Positions 33,101-41,953 are shown, counted from the stretch's first letter. The stretch is DNA of 64,000 bases from Perognathus longimembris pacificus (GCF_023159225.1 NC_063166.1:78703785-78767784), one strand, 5' to 3'. The notes: a model not told the origin generated them from the letters alone. Numbers and translations: made by a program.

Positions 33101-36082
33101 CCGCTTCTGGCCGTTTTCTGTATATGTGGTGCTGGGGAATCGAACCTAGGGCCTCGTGTATCCGAGGCAGGCACTCTTGCCACTAGGCTATATCCCCAGC
33201 CCCCTGTCTATTTTTTTTGTCAGTCACGTGGCTTGAACTCAGGGCCTGGGCACAGTCCCTGAGCTCTTTTTCTGCTCAAGGCTAGTGCTTTACCACTTTG
33301 AGGCACAGGGCCACCTCCACTTTTTGAGTGGTTAATTTGAGATGAGAGTCTCCCGGGACTTTTCTGCCCAAACTGGCTTCAAACCAACCACGATCCTCCG
33401 ATCGTAGCTCGGGCTACAGGCTTGAGTCTATATTGTCATCTCTTCAGATGTGATCCTCAAGTTCCGGGACAAGATTGAAAAAATGGAGAAGGACGTGTAC
33501 GCGGTGCTGCGGCTGGAGGCGGAGGAGAAGGAGCTGCAGCAGTCAGAGGCCCAGGTGTGCAGCCGGGGCCAGCGCTTGGCTCCCGAGGCGCGCGCCTAGC
33601 AGCAGAGCCGTGCACGGTGGGGGGACTGGCAGGCGTCCTTGCTCTGTCCCCACAGATCAATACAGCAAAGCGGCTCTTGGAGAAGGGGCAGGAGGCAAAA
33701 GAACAGGAGCCGGAGAGGAGCTGGTTCCAAACCAAAGAAGAGAGGAAGAAGGAAAAAAGTATGTAAGAGTCGTTCCTCAGGAAACCTCTCCTTAGCGTGG
33801 TGACGCCCACCTGTAACCCAGCTCTTAGGAAGCCAGGTTCTCAAGGCCAGCCTGAGCTACATAGCAAGACCATGTCTCAGAAATCGAAAAACCCACTGAA
33901 CCTAGAGTTACCAAACACCCAGCAGTTCTCTTCCCAGGTGTACCTCCAAGAGAACTAAAATAGAGGGCTCCAGGGGTCCTTGCATTCCCTGTGTGTTGGA
34001 GCACTTGTCATAACAGTGTCCGTGTGGAATAGTGGAAGCCGGGCCCCAGTGGCTCACGCCTGTAATCCTGGCGACTCAGGAGGCTGAGTCCTGGAAAGTC
34101 CAGGCGCGAAGCCAGCAGAAATGTGTGAGAGTGCAGCACCAAAGCAGCCAGCCAGCACTCGGCTTGGAGGTGCCGTACACAGCCCCGACAGCCACGCACA
34201 CTGTCGTCATAGGAGCAGAGTGTCGTTTATGTGACTCATCTCCTGTTGAAGGGCAGTGATCGTTTAGAGCCTTGTACAAGTGCTCGGCTCCAACGCAATG
34301 AGTGTGGTAGATGCACATGGTAATCCTTAAGTGTGGAACTATAGGTCAGGGTGTGCTCATCTCTCAATCTGGCAGAGACTTCAAAACCCACCCTCCATAT
34401 ACCTTGTACCAGCAATTTCAGAAATATTGCCTACGACTGATGGCACAAAATAATCATCATTATTATTATTATTTTTTTTTTGTGACCAGTCCTGGTGCTT
34501 GAACTCAGGGCCTGAGCACTGTCCCTGGCTTCTTCTTGCTCAAGGCTAGCACTCTGCCACTTGAGCCACAGCGCCACTTCTGGTCGTTTTCTATATATGT
34601 GGTGCTGAGGAATCGGACCCAGGGCTTCATGTATGCGAGGCAGGCACTTTACCTCTAGGCCATATTCCCAGCCCTTAGTTAACTAGTTAAGGGAATACAC
34701 ACACACATCATGTTTCTACGTTAAGCAGGAAGTTGTAGCCAGGTGCCAGTCTGTCGCATCTGTAATCCTAGCTACTAAGGAAGCTGAGATGGGAGGATTG
34801 AGGGTTGTAGCCAGTTGAGGCAGGGAAGTGTGAAACTCTTAGCTCCGGTTATCCACAAAAAGTTGGAAGTGGAGCTGTGGCTCAAGTGGGAGAGTTCAAG
34901 CCGTGGTAGAGGTGTGCATGTGTGCACACGCAGCTCTGTCCCTACCTGGGCTGGAGGGAGTGGGGTAGAGAGGCAGGCCCGTCTTCCTCTGCAGGCCGGG
35001 CCAGCAGCAGGTGTCGCCGCCTGTCATCGCCCTGCTCTGTAGCGCTGGACAGGGCACTGCCTGCTCCCTGCAGTCTCCCCCTTGCTTCTCATCGCAGTTG
35101 CCAAGGCCCTGCAGGAGTTTGACTTGGCTTTAAGAGGAAAGAAGAAAAGGAAGAAGTTCATGAAGGATGTGAAGAAAAAGGGGGAGATGACAGTGAGTGG
35201 CCCTGTTTTGAGATGGTGCCCGGCCGCCCTGGGTCCGAGCCGCCCGCTGCGTTCGGCCCTCAGCACGCCCTTCTCCCCAGGCGGAGGAAAGGTCCCAGTT
35301 TGAAATCCTCAAGTCTCAGATGTTTGCCGAGCGCTTGGCCAAGAGGAACCGCAGAGCCAAGCGGGCCAGGGCGATGCCTGAGGAGGAGCCGGCCAGAGGC
35401 CCCGGTAGGAGGACAGGGAGCCCCCACCTCAAATAATCTGTGCTCTAGGCAGGGAAGCATGGGAGGTAATGACAGTAGCCCCCATGTTTTGAGTAAGGGT
35501 ACGTCCCGGTGTATGAGCTCTGTGGCGTGGAGTTTGGCGGCCACGTCCTTCCTTACTGGCGGCTTGGAGGAGCTGGCTGGGGAGGATGGAGGAGGGTGGG
35601 GAGGACCACGTGTGACGCATTCTTCCTGTGCATAGCTAAGAAGCAGAGGAAGATCTCGGTGTTTGACGAAGAACTCACCAACACCAGCAAGAAGGCCCTG
35701 AAACAGTATCGAGCCGGGTAGGGTTGTCCCTGAGCCCTTGGCAAACCCTTTGCTTCCCGGCCCCTCCCAATCGAAGGGTGGGCGGGGCCTGACCTCCAGG
35801 ATGGCATGTGTCATGGAATGTGGGGGGGGGGGAGAGGAGGGGGGACGTGCACCTGCCCTAAGCCTGCCCTCCTCTCTCAGCCCTTCCTTTGAAGAAAGGA
35901 AACAGCTGGGGCTGCCCCACCAGAGGAGGGGAGGAGCCTTCAAGTCTAAGTCCAGGTGAGGACGGTGGGGAGCAGGGGTGAGCCCCGGGCTGCTGGCGCT
36001 GGCTCGGGCTTGCCGCCGAGCACTCGCCTGGCAAGTCTTCACTTCCGCTGGTCTTCTCAACAGGTACAAGAGGAAGAAGTAG
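20999..36082 (+). CDS. DDX27: DDX27, nucleolar DEAD-box RNA helicase (spliced, 21 exons)
   Basis: ATP-dependent RNA helicase related to yeast Drs1. In mammals it acts in the nucleolus in large-subunit rRNA processing with the PeBoW complex. Coding exons are listed individually; all 20 introns are GT-AG and the joined frame is open for 760 codons plus stop, matching the usual mammalian length of about 765. Order: acidic N-terminus (about 1-31), a charged Lys/Glu-rich region (about 80-170), Q motif (about 203-211), Walker A ATGTGKT (229-235), PTREL (263-267), TPGRL (312-316), DEAD (337-340), SAT (368-370), HGNLSQ (460-465), [11 protein letters not shown] (485-495), HRVGRTAR (515-522), then a basic C-terminal tail with KKKRKK-type nuclear/nucleolar signals. 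All catalytic motifs are intact. The start MLADLGLIG was chosen by family match; an in-frame ATG at 20,915 would add 28 residues. Confidence 0.97.
21840..22630 (-). mobile_element. DDX27 intron 1 SINE group
   Basis: SINE-II at about 21,848-22,055. A second SINE-II is split into a right-module part (22,075-22,180) and a head part (22,500-22,628). A SINE-I at about 22,265-22,470 lies between, flanked by AGAGTACATTT-type repeats. Confidence 0.75.
22729..22875 (+). CDS. DDX27: DDX27 coding exon 2 (aa 32-80)
   Basis: Acceptor CTTCCAG, donor GTGAGG. Begins GPIVLG and ends in a Lys run; conserved N-terminal block. Confidence 0.95.
23085..23255 (-). mobile_element. SINE-II in DDX27 intron 2
   Basis: 3'-truncated right module and complete head, ending about 40 bp before exon 3. 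Confidence 0.7.
23295..23354 (+). CDS. DDX27: DDX27 coding exon 3 (aa 81-100)
   Basis: Acceptor ATGCAG, donor GTGAGC; encodes [12 protein letters not shown] and a basic run. Confidence 0.95.
23555..23770 (-). mobile_element. SINE-II in DDX27 intron 3
   Basis: Diverged copy ending about 30 bp before exon 4; a CCTT/CCTC-type run (about 23,503-23,540) precedes it. Confidence 0.7.
23799..23958 (+). CDS. DDX27: DDX27 coding exon 4 (aa 101-154)
   Basis: Acceptor TTCCCAG, donor GTAGGT, phase 1. Low-complexity acidic region ending in [16 protein letters not shown]; this part is fast-evolving and probably explains the small length difference from other mammals. Confidence 0.92.
24220..25455. mobile_element. 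Nested retroposon stack in DDX27 intron 4
   Basis: One minus SINE-II is broken into three pieces (about 24,220-24,270, 24,600-24,705, 25,347-25,455). The first gap holds a minus LINE-like 3' end (24,480-24,600), itself carrying a minus SINE-I (24,285-24,480). The repeat CCCTTAGCTTTTT flanks this gap (about 24,261 and 24,600). The second gap holds a plus LINE-like 3' end (24,705-24,790 and 25,002-25,075), split by a plus SINE-I (24,791-25,001; flanking AGAAATGTA). It also holds a plus ID/SINE-I (about 25,093-25,285) flanked by TGGTATTTT repeats. Confidence 0.7.
25692..25735 (+). CDS. DDX27: DDX27 coding exon 5 (aa 154-168)
   Basis: 44-bp microexon-like exon encoding a basic patch (KERKRKKKG); acceptor TTGGTAG, donor GTGAGT. 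Confidence 0.92.
25838..25924 (+). CDS. DDX27: DDX27 coding exon 6 (aa 169-197)
   Basis: Encodes [18 protein letters not shown] through NLSRPLLK; acceptor ATGTAG, donor GTAGCG. Confidence 0.95.
26260..26840 (-). mobile_element. DDX27 intron 6 SINEs
   Basis: An ID/SINE-I at about 26,265-26,455. A tRNA-like fragment at 26,530-26,600. A SINE-I at about 26,610-26,813 flanked by TGCCTGCAGTCCTTTT-type repeats. An old B1 fragment also lies near 27,000-27,040. Confidence 0.75.
27246..27351 (+). CDS. DDX27: DDX27 coding exon 7 (aa 198-233; Q motif)
   Basis: Encodes the Q motif GFKQPTPIQ and the first part of Walker A; donor GTGAGG splits the Gly codon of GKT. Confidence 0.97.
27600..27780 (+). mobile_element. 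LINE-like 3'-end family member in DDX27 intron 7
   Basis: Aligns by eye with 3,150-3,320: a TTATTGAAA..TTCAGGAAATG block, then GGGGAAGCACAGAAATAGAG and AACCAATGCAACAATG blocks. It lacks the 3' terminal part. Confidence 0.45.
27784..27845 (+). repeat. Three tandem 21-bp units in DDX27 intron 7
   Basis: Three copies of a GTTGAAGGCACACCGAGTCGA-type unit (written here as its 21-bp period; copies differ at a few positions) end about 75 bp before exon 8. Confidence 0.8.
27922..28095 (+). CDS. DDX27: DDX27 coding exon 8 (aa 233-291; Walker A, Ia)
   Basis: Completes GKT of Walker A and carries PTRELGIQ. Acceptor CCTCCAG, donor GTGAGT. Confidence 0.97.
28259..28705 (-). mobile_element. Two SINE-I copies at one target in DDX27 intron 8
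   Basis: Copies at about 28,284-28,477 and 28,506-28,697. GGGGCAGAATT occurs before the first and after the second, and CAGAATTATTATT between them, next to ATT repeats. Confidence 0.8.
28985..29135 (+). CDS. DDX27: DDX27 coding exon 9 (aa 291-341; DEAD box)
   Basis: Carries TPGRLIDHL and LILDEAD; acceptor TTTGCAG, donor GTGCAC, phase 2. Confidence 0.97.
29610..29850 (-). mobile_element. SINE-II in DDX27 intron 9
   Basis: Complete minus copy. The rest of this intron (29,136-29,600 and 29,860-30,440) shows no recognisable element. Confidence 0.75.
30443..30542 (+). CDS. DDX27: DDX27 coding exon 10 (aa 341-374; motif III)
   Basis: Encodes [14 protein letters not shown] and [10 protein letters not shown]; acceptor TGCCGCAG, donor GTGGGC. 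Confidence 0.97.
30655..30796 (+). CDS. DDX27: DDX27 coding exon 11 (aa 375-422)
   Basis: Linker between RecA domains ([17 protein letters not shown] onward); acceptor TCCGCAG, donor GTGAGC. Confidence 0.96.
31384..31537 (+). CDS. DDX27: DDX27 coding exon 12 (aa 422-473; motif IV)
   Basis: Encodes [15 protein letters not shown] and [16 protein letters not shown]. Acceptor is a C-rich tract ending CCCAG; donor GTACTG is weak but shared frame and family match fix it. Confidence 0.94.
31780..31885 (+). mobile_element. Old B1 in DDX27 intron 12
   Basis: GAGTGTGGCGGTGCATACTT-type B1 start with the following TTCAGCAGGAGAAATGTGAG block; monomeric and diverged. Confidence 0.55.
32120..32201 (+). 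CDS. DDX27: DDX27 coding exon 13 (aa 473-500; motif V)
   Basis: Encodes [16 protein letters not shown]; acceptor CTTTCCAG, donor GTGAGC. Confidence 0.97.
32302..32479 (+). CDS. DDX27: DDX27 coding exon 14 (aa 501-560; motif VI)
   Basis: Encodes [13 protein letters not shown] and the end of RecA2; acceptor TTGCAG, donor GTGCGT. Confidence 0.96.
32730..33430 (-). mobile_element. DDX27 intron 14 SINE group
   Basis: An old B1 at about 32,735-32,870. A SINE-I at about 33,000-33,203 flanked by CCTGTCTATTTTTTT on both sides. A SINE-II at about 33,215-33,430, ending close to exon 15. Confidence 0.75.
33448..33554 (+). CDS. DDX27: DDX27 coding exon 15 (aa 560-595)
   Basis: Predicted helical, Glu-rich segment after the helicase core ([17 protein letters not shown] onward); acceptor CTTCAG, donor GTGTGC. 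Confidence 0.95.
33656..33758 (+). CDS. DDX27: DDX27 coding exon 16 (aa 596-630)
   Basis: Charged helix including [13 protein letters not shown]; donor GTATGTAAG is near-consensus. Confidence 0.95.
33790..34910. mobile_element. DDX27 intron 16 repeats
   Basis: An old B1 (+) at about 33,790-33,890. An old L1 3'-region fragment (+) at about 33,900-34,030 (CCCAGCAGTTCTCTTCCCAG block). A partial SINE-II (+) at 34,034-34,160. A SINE-I (-) at about 34,480-34,675. A truncated SINE-II (+) at 34,736-34,910. Confidence 0.65.
35098..35192 (+). CDS. DDX27: DDX27 coding exon 17 (aa 630-661)
   Basis: Contains the basic cluster [11 protein letters not shown], a likely nucleolar signal; acceptor ATCGCAG, donor GTGAGT. 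Confidence 0.96.
35281..35404 (+). CDS. DDX27: DDX27 coding exon 18 (aa 662-703)
   Basis: Encodes [19 protein letters not shown] and an Arg/Lys cluster; acceptor TCCCCAG, donor GTAGGA. Confidence 0.95.
35636..35717 (+). CDS. DDX27: DDX27 coding exon 19 (aa 703-730)
   Basis: Encodes [20 protein letters not shown]; acceptor TGCATAG, donor GTAGGG, phase 2. Confidence 0.95.
35881..35955 (+). CDS. DDX27: DDX27 coding exon 20 (aa 730-755)
   Basis: Encodes [18 protein letters not shown]; acceptor CTCTCAG, donor GTGAGG. Confidence 0.95.
36064..36082 (+). CDS. DDX27: DDX27 last coding exon (aa 755-760 and stop)
   Basis: Short basic end YKRKK followed by TAG at 36,080-36,082. Confidence 0.94.
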
Positions 36083-36195
36083 CTGTGGCTGGCTAAGCTC
36101 CACTTGGGAAGTTGGCTTGATATGTTTTTTTTTTTCTCCATTTGTAAAAAGTTCTTGAAAGTTTTGTATTAAAAAAAAAAATTCTTTGTTTCTGT
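36083..36195 (+). terminator. DDX27: DDX27 3' UTR and polyadenylation signal
   Basis: The 3' UTR is only about 110 bases. ATTAAA at 36,168-36,173 is the best signal, merged with an A-run and followed by a TTCTTTGTTTCTGTGAG U/GU-rich element. Confidence 0.75.
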
Positions 36196-36219
36196 GAGCA
36201 TCCCGAGGTGACCTATGGA

Positions 36220-37161
36220 GTGGTTTGCTACTCTCCTCTCTCTCGACCCAGAAAACCCCCCAAAAGCCAGGTGCCGGTGGCTCGCGCCTCTAAGCCTTGC
36301 TACTCAGGAGGCTGGTATCTGAGGATCATGGTTCCGTGCCATCCTGGGCAGGAAAGATCATGAGACATCTCCAGCTAACCACCAGGAAACCTGAAGTGGC
36401 TCCGTGACTCCAAGTGGTAGATTGCTAGCCTTGAGCAACAGAGTCCAGGGACAGTGCCAGGTCCTGAGTTCAAGCCCCACAACTGTCAAAAAAAGCCCCA
36501 CAAAAGCATGCAAGGCAAGAGGTTCAAATCTTCATGTTCACTTAAGAACACCAGAGAAGCAACCCAGGCCACCAAGGGAATGCAAATCTGGAAAGCAGTG
36601 TGTGGAGCCAAGGCTGGTGGCTCACGCCTGTAATCCTAGCCACTCAGGAGGCTGAGATCTGAGGATCATGGTTCAAAGCCAGCCTGGGCAAAAAAAAAAA
36701 ATCCCCCTAAGACTCATCTCCAATTAACTATTCAAAAACCGGAAGTGGCGTTGTGGCTCAAGTGAGCCACAAAGAGGCTTAGGGACAGCACCCAGGCCCA
36801 GTTCAGGCCCTACAACCGAGGGTGGGGGGTGGCAAGGGGGGAAGCAATGTGTGCCATACTGGCATTATGATGGTAGAGTTGGCAGGTGCCGAACATTGGG
36901 GTTGACACGGCATCAGTGGCCCCAAAAGAGTGCTGGATTTCTGCTGCACATGCAGAGTCATGCTGAGCTGAGGGTTTGGTAGACTGGTCATTGAGCACAT
37001 CCAGGTGAACAAAGCACCTAAGATGTGAATGAGCTCCCCCTGTCACATTGAGAGAGCCCTTACTGAAAAGGAGGAAGAGGCAGCCCAGAAGGAACTCAAG
37101 AAACAAAAACTGGCACAGGAATGCATTTGGTATAAAATAAGTGGAAGGGAAAAACAAAAAG
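36220..37161 (+). pseudogene. RPL17 processed pseudogene, split by two SINE-II
   Basis: Three intronless pieces match ribosomal protein L17 (uL22) in order. Piece A (36,220-36,266) is the N-terminus, with the start codon lost and the frame shifted. Piece B (36,496-36,604) reads KACKARGSNLHVHLRTPEKQ-like. Piece C (36,841-37,140) covers KQCVP through KKQKL-like sequence with stops, a WPQKSAGFLLHMQ-like stretch and the 3' UTR, then an A-rich tail. The two interruptions are SINE-II copies (about 36,267-36,495 and 36,605-36,840) with target duplications (CCCC-CAAAAG type; AAGCAGTGTGTG versus AAGCAATGTGTG). About a dozen codons are deleted at the second break. It lies about 30 bp past the DDX27 poly(A) signal and is certainly non-functional as a protein gene. 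Confidence 0.85.
36267..36840 (+). mobile_element. Two SINE-II copies inside the RPL17 pseudogene
   Basis: About 36,267-36,495 and 36,605-36,840, both complete with B1-like head and right module. They are younger than the pseudogene. Confidence 0.85.
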
Positions 37162-37925
37162 GCTGGGCATGGTGGCTCACTTGTGTAATCCCACTTACTC
37201 AGGATTGAAGTTTGCTTTATCAATTAAAAGCTGGGTGGGGGGCTGGGGATATGGCCTATTGGCAAGAGTGCTTGCCTCGTGTACATGAGGCCCTGGGTTC
37301 GATTCCCCAGCACCACATATACAGAAAATGGCCAGAAGTGGCACTGTGGCTCAAGTGGCAGAGTGCTAGCCTTGAGCAAAAAGAAGCCAGGGACAGTGCT
37401 CAGGCCCTGAGTCCAAGCCCAGGACTGGCCAAAAAAAAAAGCTGGGTGGGTGCATCCAAGGACTGGTACCTCACACCGTAATCCTAGCTACTCGGGAGTC
37501 AGGTCTGAGGAGCGTAATTCAAATCCAGCCCAGGCAGAAAAGAGACTTATCTCCAATTAGTGGGCAAAAAGCTGGATGTGGAGCTGTGGCTCAAGTGGTA
37601 GAGTTCTAGCCTTGAGCAAATAACCTCAGGGGCAGCACTCAGGCCCCGAGGTCGCCCCTCAAGCGCTCGAGTACAGCCACTGGGTACTAGTGGCTCCCAC
37701 CTGTAATAGGAAGCTGAGGATCACAGTTTGAATGAAGCCAGCCCCGAGGTCAAGCCCAGAGCCAAAAATAAGAAGTTGGGTGCAGTGGTACAGAGTCCAA
37801 GCTGAGCTTGGCATAAACGCAAGACCTATTCAAACAATGAAAAATGAAAAGGGTGGAAGAAGGCCCGCCTATCAGTGCAGGGCCCGAGTCAAGTCCTTGC
37901 ACTGATTAAAAAAAAAAAAAAGCAA
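37162..37925 (+). mobile_element. Intergenic SINE group between DDX27 and ZNFX1
   Basis: A B1 start fragment (37,162-37,205). A SINE-I (about 37,238-37,433) flanked by AAAAGCTGGGTGGG repeats. SINE-II at about 37,450-37,670 and fragments at 37,676-37,920. Confidence 0.75.
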
Positions 37926-38046
37926 AGCTAGGGGATAGTGTAAGTTTCCTGGCGTTGCCATAGCACCTTCCTTGGTTACCTGTCCACAAACACTGAAGGT
38001 TGGGGTAGGGTAGAGTATGCCTCAAGTCTGCTAGCTGCCCGCCCCG

Positions 38047-38067
38047 CCCCCCCCCCCCCCCCCCCCC
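38047..38067. repeat. Poly-C run
   Basis: 21 consecutive C in a GC-rich stretch. From here to 38,640 I see no gene or known repeat. Confidence 0.9.
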
Positions 38068-38644
38068 GACACCAGCCTGGCAGAGGCACAGGCCAAGCTT
38101 TCGGCACTGCGTGATCACTGTGCCTGTGCACGAGGCGGGAGCTCGCCTTAGCTGTGTGTGCCTGGACACGCGCAGGGTGCTGAGGCGATGCGAGCAAGCG
38201 GGAGCCCGGCGGCGTGGACCAGCGCCTGGGGAGCCAGCCTCCGCCCTCTGGGAGGGGGCTGTGGGCACACTGCAGGCAGGCTGGCTCACGCTGGGTGATC
38301 TTAGGGAGCCTGTGCCTCACACCCAGCTGAAACACGCTCTCCAGCAGCACATCCTCGCGTGCTCACAGCTACTCGGGCCTTACATGCGGCCACCACAGGC
38401 TCCAGTCAGGAAACGGGGGCTCATCCACCGGAATGCCTGCTGCGGAGAACCCCCAAGCAAGTCTTGTGGGCTCAACACGAGCCCAGTGCTGCGTTCTGTT
38501 GAAGGGTGTACATTCTGCGTGTGTAGAACTGGGCGGAAACAGTTCACGCAGGTTTGAGAAGCAGCGTGGGCCTGCTCTAGACAGCCTGCCCGTTTCCGCC
38601 CCCCCCCAGCGGCTTCTCAACAATCCACAGACATGGACCCACCA

Positions 38645-39511
38645 CGGAGGTTGTCAATCGTCGTTTTTATTAATTGGCTTTATAGGTTAAAGTGCATAGT
38701 AAAGACAAAAAAGGAAATGCGTACATAGGAAAGGGTGTGTTCCTGGCCGACATTAGAAAGGACCTGAGTTGCCTAAGTGTTCTAGCGACCCCCGGGGCTG
38801 GCTGCTGGCCTGTGGTCGGGGCTGCAGAAGCGGCTGGCATGCTGCCCCTGCCCAGGTCAAAGCTGCGGGGAGGCGCTGGGGTCCGTCACACCTGGGAGGG
38901 GCTGCCGGCACTGCCCGCAGCGCTGCGTGAAGAAGCCACCGTCCAAGGGCATGTCACCGCGGAGGGGGCTGGCGTCGCTGCTGCCTGGGCCTGCCGCTGT
39001 GCAAGCCCTCGTGGGCACTGCCTTTCCACACGCGCCCGTGTCTGGAAGGGTGGGTGCCCAAGCAGGGCGGCTGGGACTTTTGTGCTCCTTGGAGATCTAA
39101 GCAGTTCATACGACTCCTCTGGTCACTGGGTGGGAGGGAGGGGGCCAGGCCCGGCCTGGCAACTGCAATCAGATGGTTTCACTGAGCGTGGACTGCCCTG
39201 GCACACTGCAGCCCACGCTGGGGCAGGCAGGACCTCGGGGGCCCTGGTGAAAGCCCAGATGCTCCGGGGGACCTGCCACTAACCGGCTGCGGGACAAGAG
39301 GGGTCCTGTGCTCACTGCCCTTGGTTTGGAGGTAAAGTGCTTACTCTAGCGCAGGGGTACATTGAGAATCAACAGTGGGCAAGCCTTAAGAAAGGATCCT
39401 GACATAGGTGCAAAGACTAAAGGACGTGATTAAACCGGACTCCTCACCTTCAGAAGGGAGCCCCCCAGCCGGGCCCTCCGCACCGGGCAGAAGGCCGCGC
39501 TGGGCGTCTTC
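38645..39511 (-). terminator. ZNFX1: ZNFX1 3' UTR and polyadenylation signal
   Basis: The minus-strand AATAAA at 38,671-38,666 is the first canonical signal after the stop codon. GT-rich sequence (GTGGTGGGTCCATGTCTGTG) follows beyond it. This gives a 3' UTR of about 860 bases without SINEs. Other downstream signals cannot be excluded. Confidence 0.65.
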
Positions 39512-41953
39512 CTAGATCACCCTCCATATCTCCTCAAAGTTCATCAGGTTGTTGGCCGTGTCCGACCAGGCGGCGTGCTGGGCTCCGTCCATCTCAGAAG
39601 CAAGCTGGTTGCTGCTCTCCAGCGTGTGGCGCTCGCCCCCGATCACCTCGTGACAGTCGGGACAGATGCCGCGTTGCATGGCCCCCCCACACCTGTTGAT
39701 CAGGTAGATGTGGCCGTTGGGACACTTGAACCAGTGGCCGGGCGGGTAACCCATGGCGGTGACGATCTGCACTCGCTCCTCCTCCGAGATGCCCAGGCCA
39801 GAGCAGGGGAGGGCGGCTTTCAGGGCGCCCATCTTCTCCTGCACCAGCTCCTCATCCTTCGGCGTGAACTGACACGTTCCCTCCAGGATAGCCCGGATGC
39901 TGAGCACCTCCACGGCCACGTCCCCTTTCACCCGTCCCTCTGCCATCTTACAGCGGGCCAGGAGGTCCAGCAGGTACGTGAGCCTCTGGATCTCCCGCTG
40001 GAGGTCCCTCAGCTCCTGGCTGGTGAAGCTCAGGCGCTTCTTGGCAAGCCACTCGTGGACCTGGTCTAGCCGAGTCCTCACTTTCTTTTGTTCGGAGTCT
40101 TGTATCTTTTTCAGAGAATCCCCGAGTTTGGCCAAGTGGTCGTAGAAGTTGATGTAATTCTCCACCAGGCCCAGGTCTTTCACGGACAGATTCTTCTGGG
40201 CCAGCTTGTCGCTGAGCCTCCGGAAGTCGTCGGGAAGCTGCTGCTGGAGGAGGCTCTTGGTCTCCAGCAGGGCCTTCAGCTGCTCCTGGCTGGCTGCAAT
40301 CTCCCTGGCAGAGCCCTGGATCCTCTCCTTGACCACCTCGATCTCCTCCAGCCGCTGCTTGATGCTGGCCCCATACCTCAGGTTTTTGCGGATGGGCACC
40401 TGGCAGAGGGGACAGACCTTCAACCTGATGGCCACGTCGTCGTCCTTCTGCTCGTTCATGTAGCGGTCGAGGGCCTGCACCTCGAAGATGTGGCTGCAGT
40501 CCTCGAGCTGCACAAAGCGAGCATCGGGTTCATCCTCGTAGCCGAAGAAGATCTGGGTGACCTCTTCCAGGTGGCAGACGCGGCACTTGCTGGGGCATGG
40601 CTCCCCGCACAGCCCGATGCAGGGGTGGCCGCAAGCCAGCAGCTTGGTACAAGGCACGTAGCACGGGGGGCGGTTGCAGGGCTCGGAGCAGAGTTTGGTG
40701 CACTGGTAGTGCTGGCAGCTCCAGACGCAGGGCTCCACGCAGGGGCTGCACAGCTCGCCACACTTCCTCCTGCACTGGCTGTGCACACAGCGGTTCTGAC
40801 ACGTCTGCTGGCAGGGCGGGCACCCGAGGGTGCACGGCTCCTGGCACTTGTGTGAACAGATGAGCCGGCGCTGGCACGGCTGCTGGCAGCGCTCGTGGAA
40901 GCGCCCTTCGAAGCAGCTGTGGCAGGAGCCAGGGCAGGGATGGCCGCAGTCGAGGACGGTGAGACACTGGAGGGTGCACTTGACTGGCAGGCCGTACTTG
41001 AGGTCTTCCACGTGGCCACACTCCAGCTGATGGCTGTGCCCACACTTCAGTCCCACGGTGACCATTTCGGAACACAGGCGCACGCAGGCCTCCCCACACG
41101 GGCGGGTGCACCTGTGGCCACATCTCAGGACCTTCGGGCAGGGCTCCTGGCAGCAGAAGGCCGACGCGGGCAGCGAGCAGGGGACCATCTGTTCGTGGCC
41201 ACACTGAGGAACCGTCTTGGGCACTTTCACCTGGCAAGGCGGACACTCCTGGAAACAAACGAGGGGGCAGCGGTGCCCGTCCGGGCAGATGACCTTCTGG
41301 CACGGCTTCATGCACTGGAACTCCGTGTGCGCGGCGTCGTAGGGGTGGCAGGCCCGGGTGCAGACGTGCCCGCAGCTCAGCCGGAACTCACAGGGCAGGC
41401 TGCAGCCTCCTTCGGGCACTTTCTGGAAGTCCGAAGCTTTGGACACGGCGGTGTGGGTGTCGGGGTGGTTCTGGCAGCAGAGTCGGAGCGTGGGGCCGAT
41501 CTGGTCGTTCTCGCGCAGGGTGTGGATGATCTTGCTCCACAAGGGCACCTTGGCCAGCATCTGCATGTTCCCAATGCAGTACATCCCCTTCTTGGCCCGC
41601 GACAGGGCCACGCAGATGCGGTTGGGGATCTGGAGGAAGCCCACCTTGCCCTCCTGGTTGCTCCGCACCAGCGAGAGGAGGATGATGTCGTTCTCCTCCC
41701 CTTGGTACTTGTCCACCACGTGGACCTTGACCCCGGCGAATGTCTTGGCAGGCATGAGTCTGCGCAGGCAGAAGAGCTGCCCGGTGTAGGTGGTGAGGAT
41801 GGTGATCTGGGAGGGCAGGTACTCCTGGCACAGGAAGTACTTGCACAGCTCCACCACGAAGTGTGCCTCATGCTGGTTCTGGTGGCTTTTGCCTTCCTGG
41901 ATCTCCTGCTCTGGGAAGTTGTGCTCCACGAAGAAGAGATTAGAAGCCACCCC
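39512..41953 (-). CDS. ZNFX1: ZNFX1 last coding exon (aa 1105-1917)
   Basis: 2.4-kb exon from acceptor CTTCTCAG to TAG at 39,514-39,512. It holds the RecA2 motifs ([18 protein letters not shown]), the whole NFX1-type zinc-finger array with repeated C-G-H spacing, the coiled coil and the RZ finger. Confidence 0.97.
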   Translation of the reverse strand, partial: GVASNLFFVEHNFPEQEIQEGKSHQNQHEAHFVVELCKYFLCQEYLPSQITILTTYTGQLFCLRRLMPAKTFAGVKVHVVDKYQGEENDIILLSLVRSNQEGKVGFLQIPNRICVALSRAKKGMYCIGNMQMLAKVPLWSKIIHTLRENDQIGPTLRLCCQNHPDTHTAVSKASDFQKVPEGGCSLPCEFRLSCGHVCTRACHPYDAAHTEFQCMKPCQKVICPDGHRCPLVCFQECPPCQVKVPKTVPQCGHEQMVPCSLPASAFCCQEPCPKVLRCGHRCTRPCGEACVRLCSEMVTVGLKCGHSHQLECGHVEDLKYGLPVKCTLQCLTVLDCGHPCPGSCHSCFEGRFHERCQQPCQRRLICSHKCQEPCTLGCPPCQQTCQNRCVHSQCRRKCGELCSPCVEPCVWSCQHYQCTKLCSEPCNRPPCYVPCTKLLACGHPCIGLCGEPCPSKCRVCHLEEVTQIFFGYEDEPDARFVQLEDCSHIFEVQALDRYMNEQKDDDVAIRLKVCPLCQVPIRKNLRYGASIKQRLEEIEVVKERIQGSAREIAASQEQLKALLETKSLLQQQLPDDFRRLSDKLAQKNLSVKDLGLVENYINFYDHLAKLGDSLKKIQDSEQKKVRTRLDQVHEWLAKKRLSFTSQELRDLQREIQRLTYLLDLLARCKMAEGRVKGDVAVEVLSIRAILEGTCQFTPKDEELVQEKMGALKAALPCSGLGISEEERVQIVTAMGYPPGHWFKCPNGHIYLINRCGGAMQRGICPDCHEVIGGERHTLESSNQLASEMDGAQHAAWSDTANNLMNFEEIWRVI

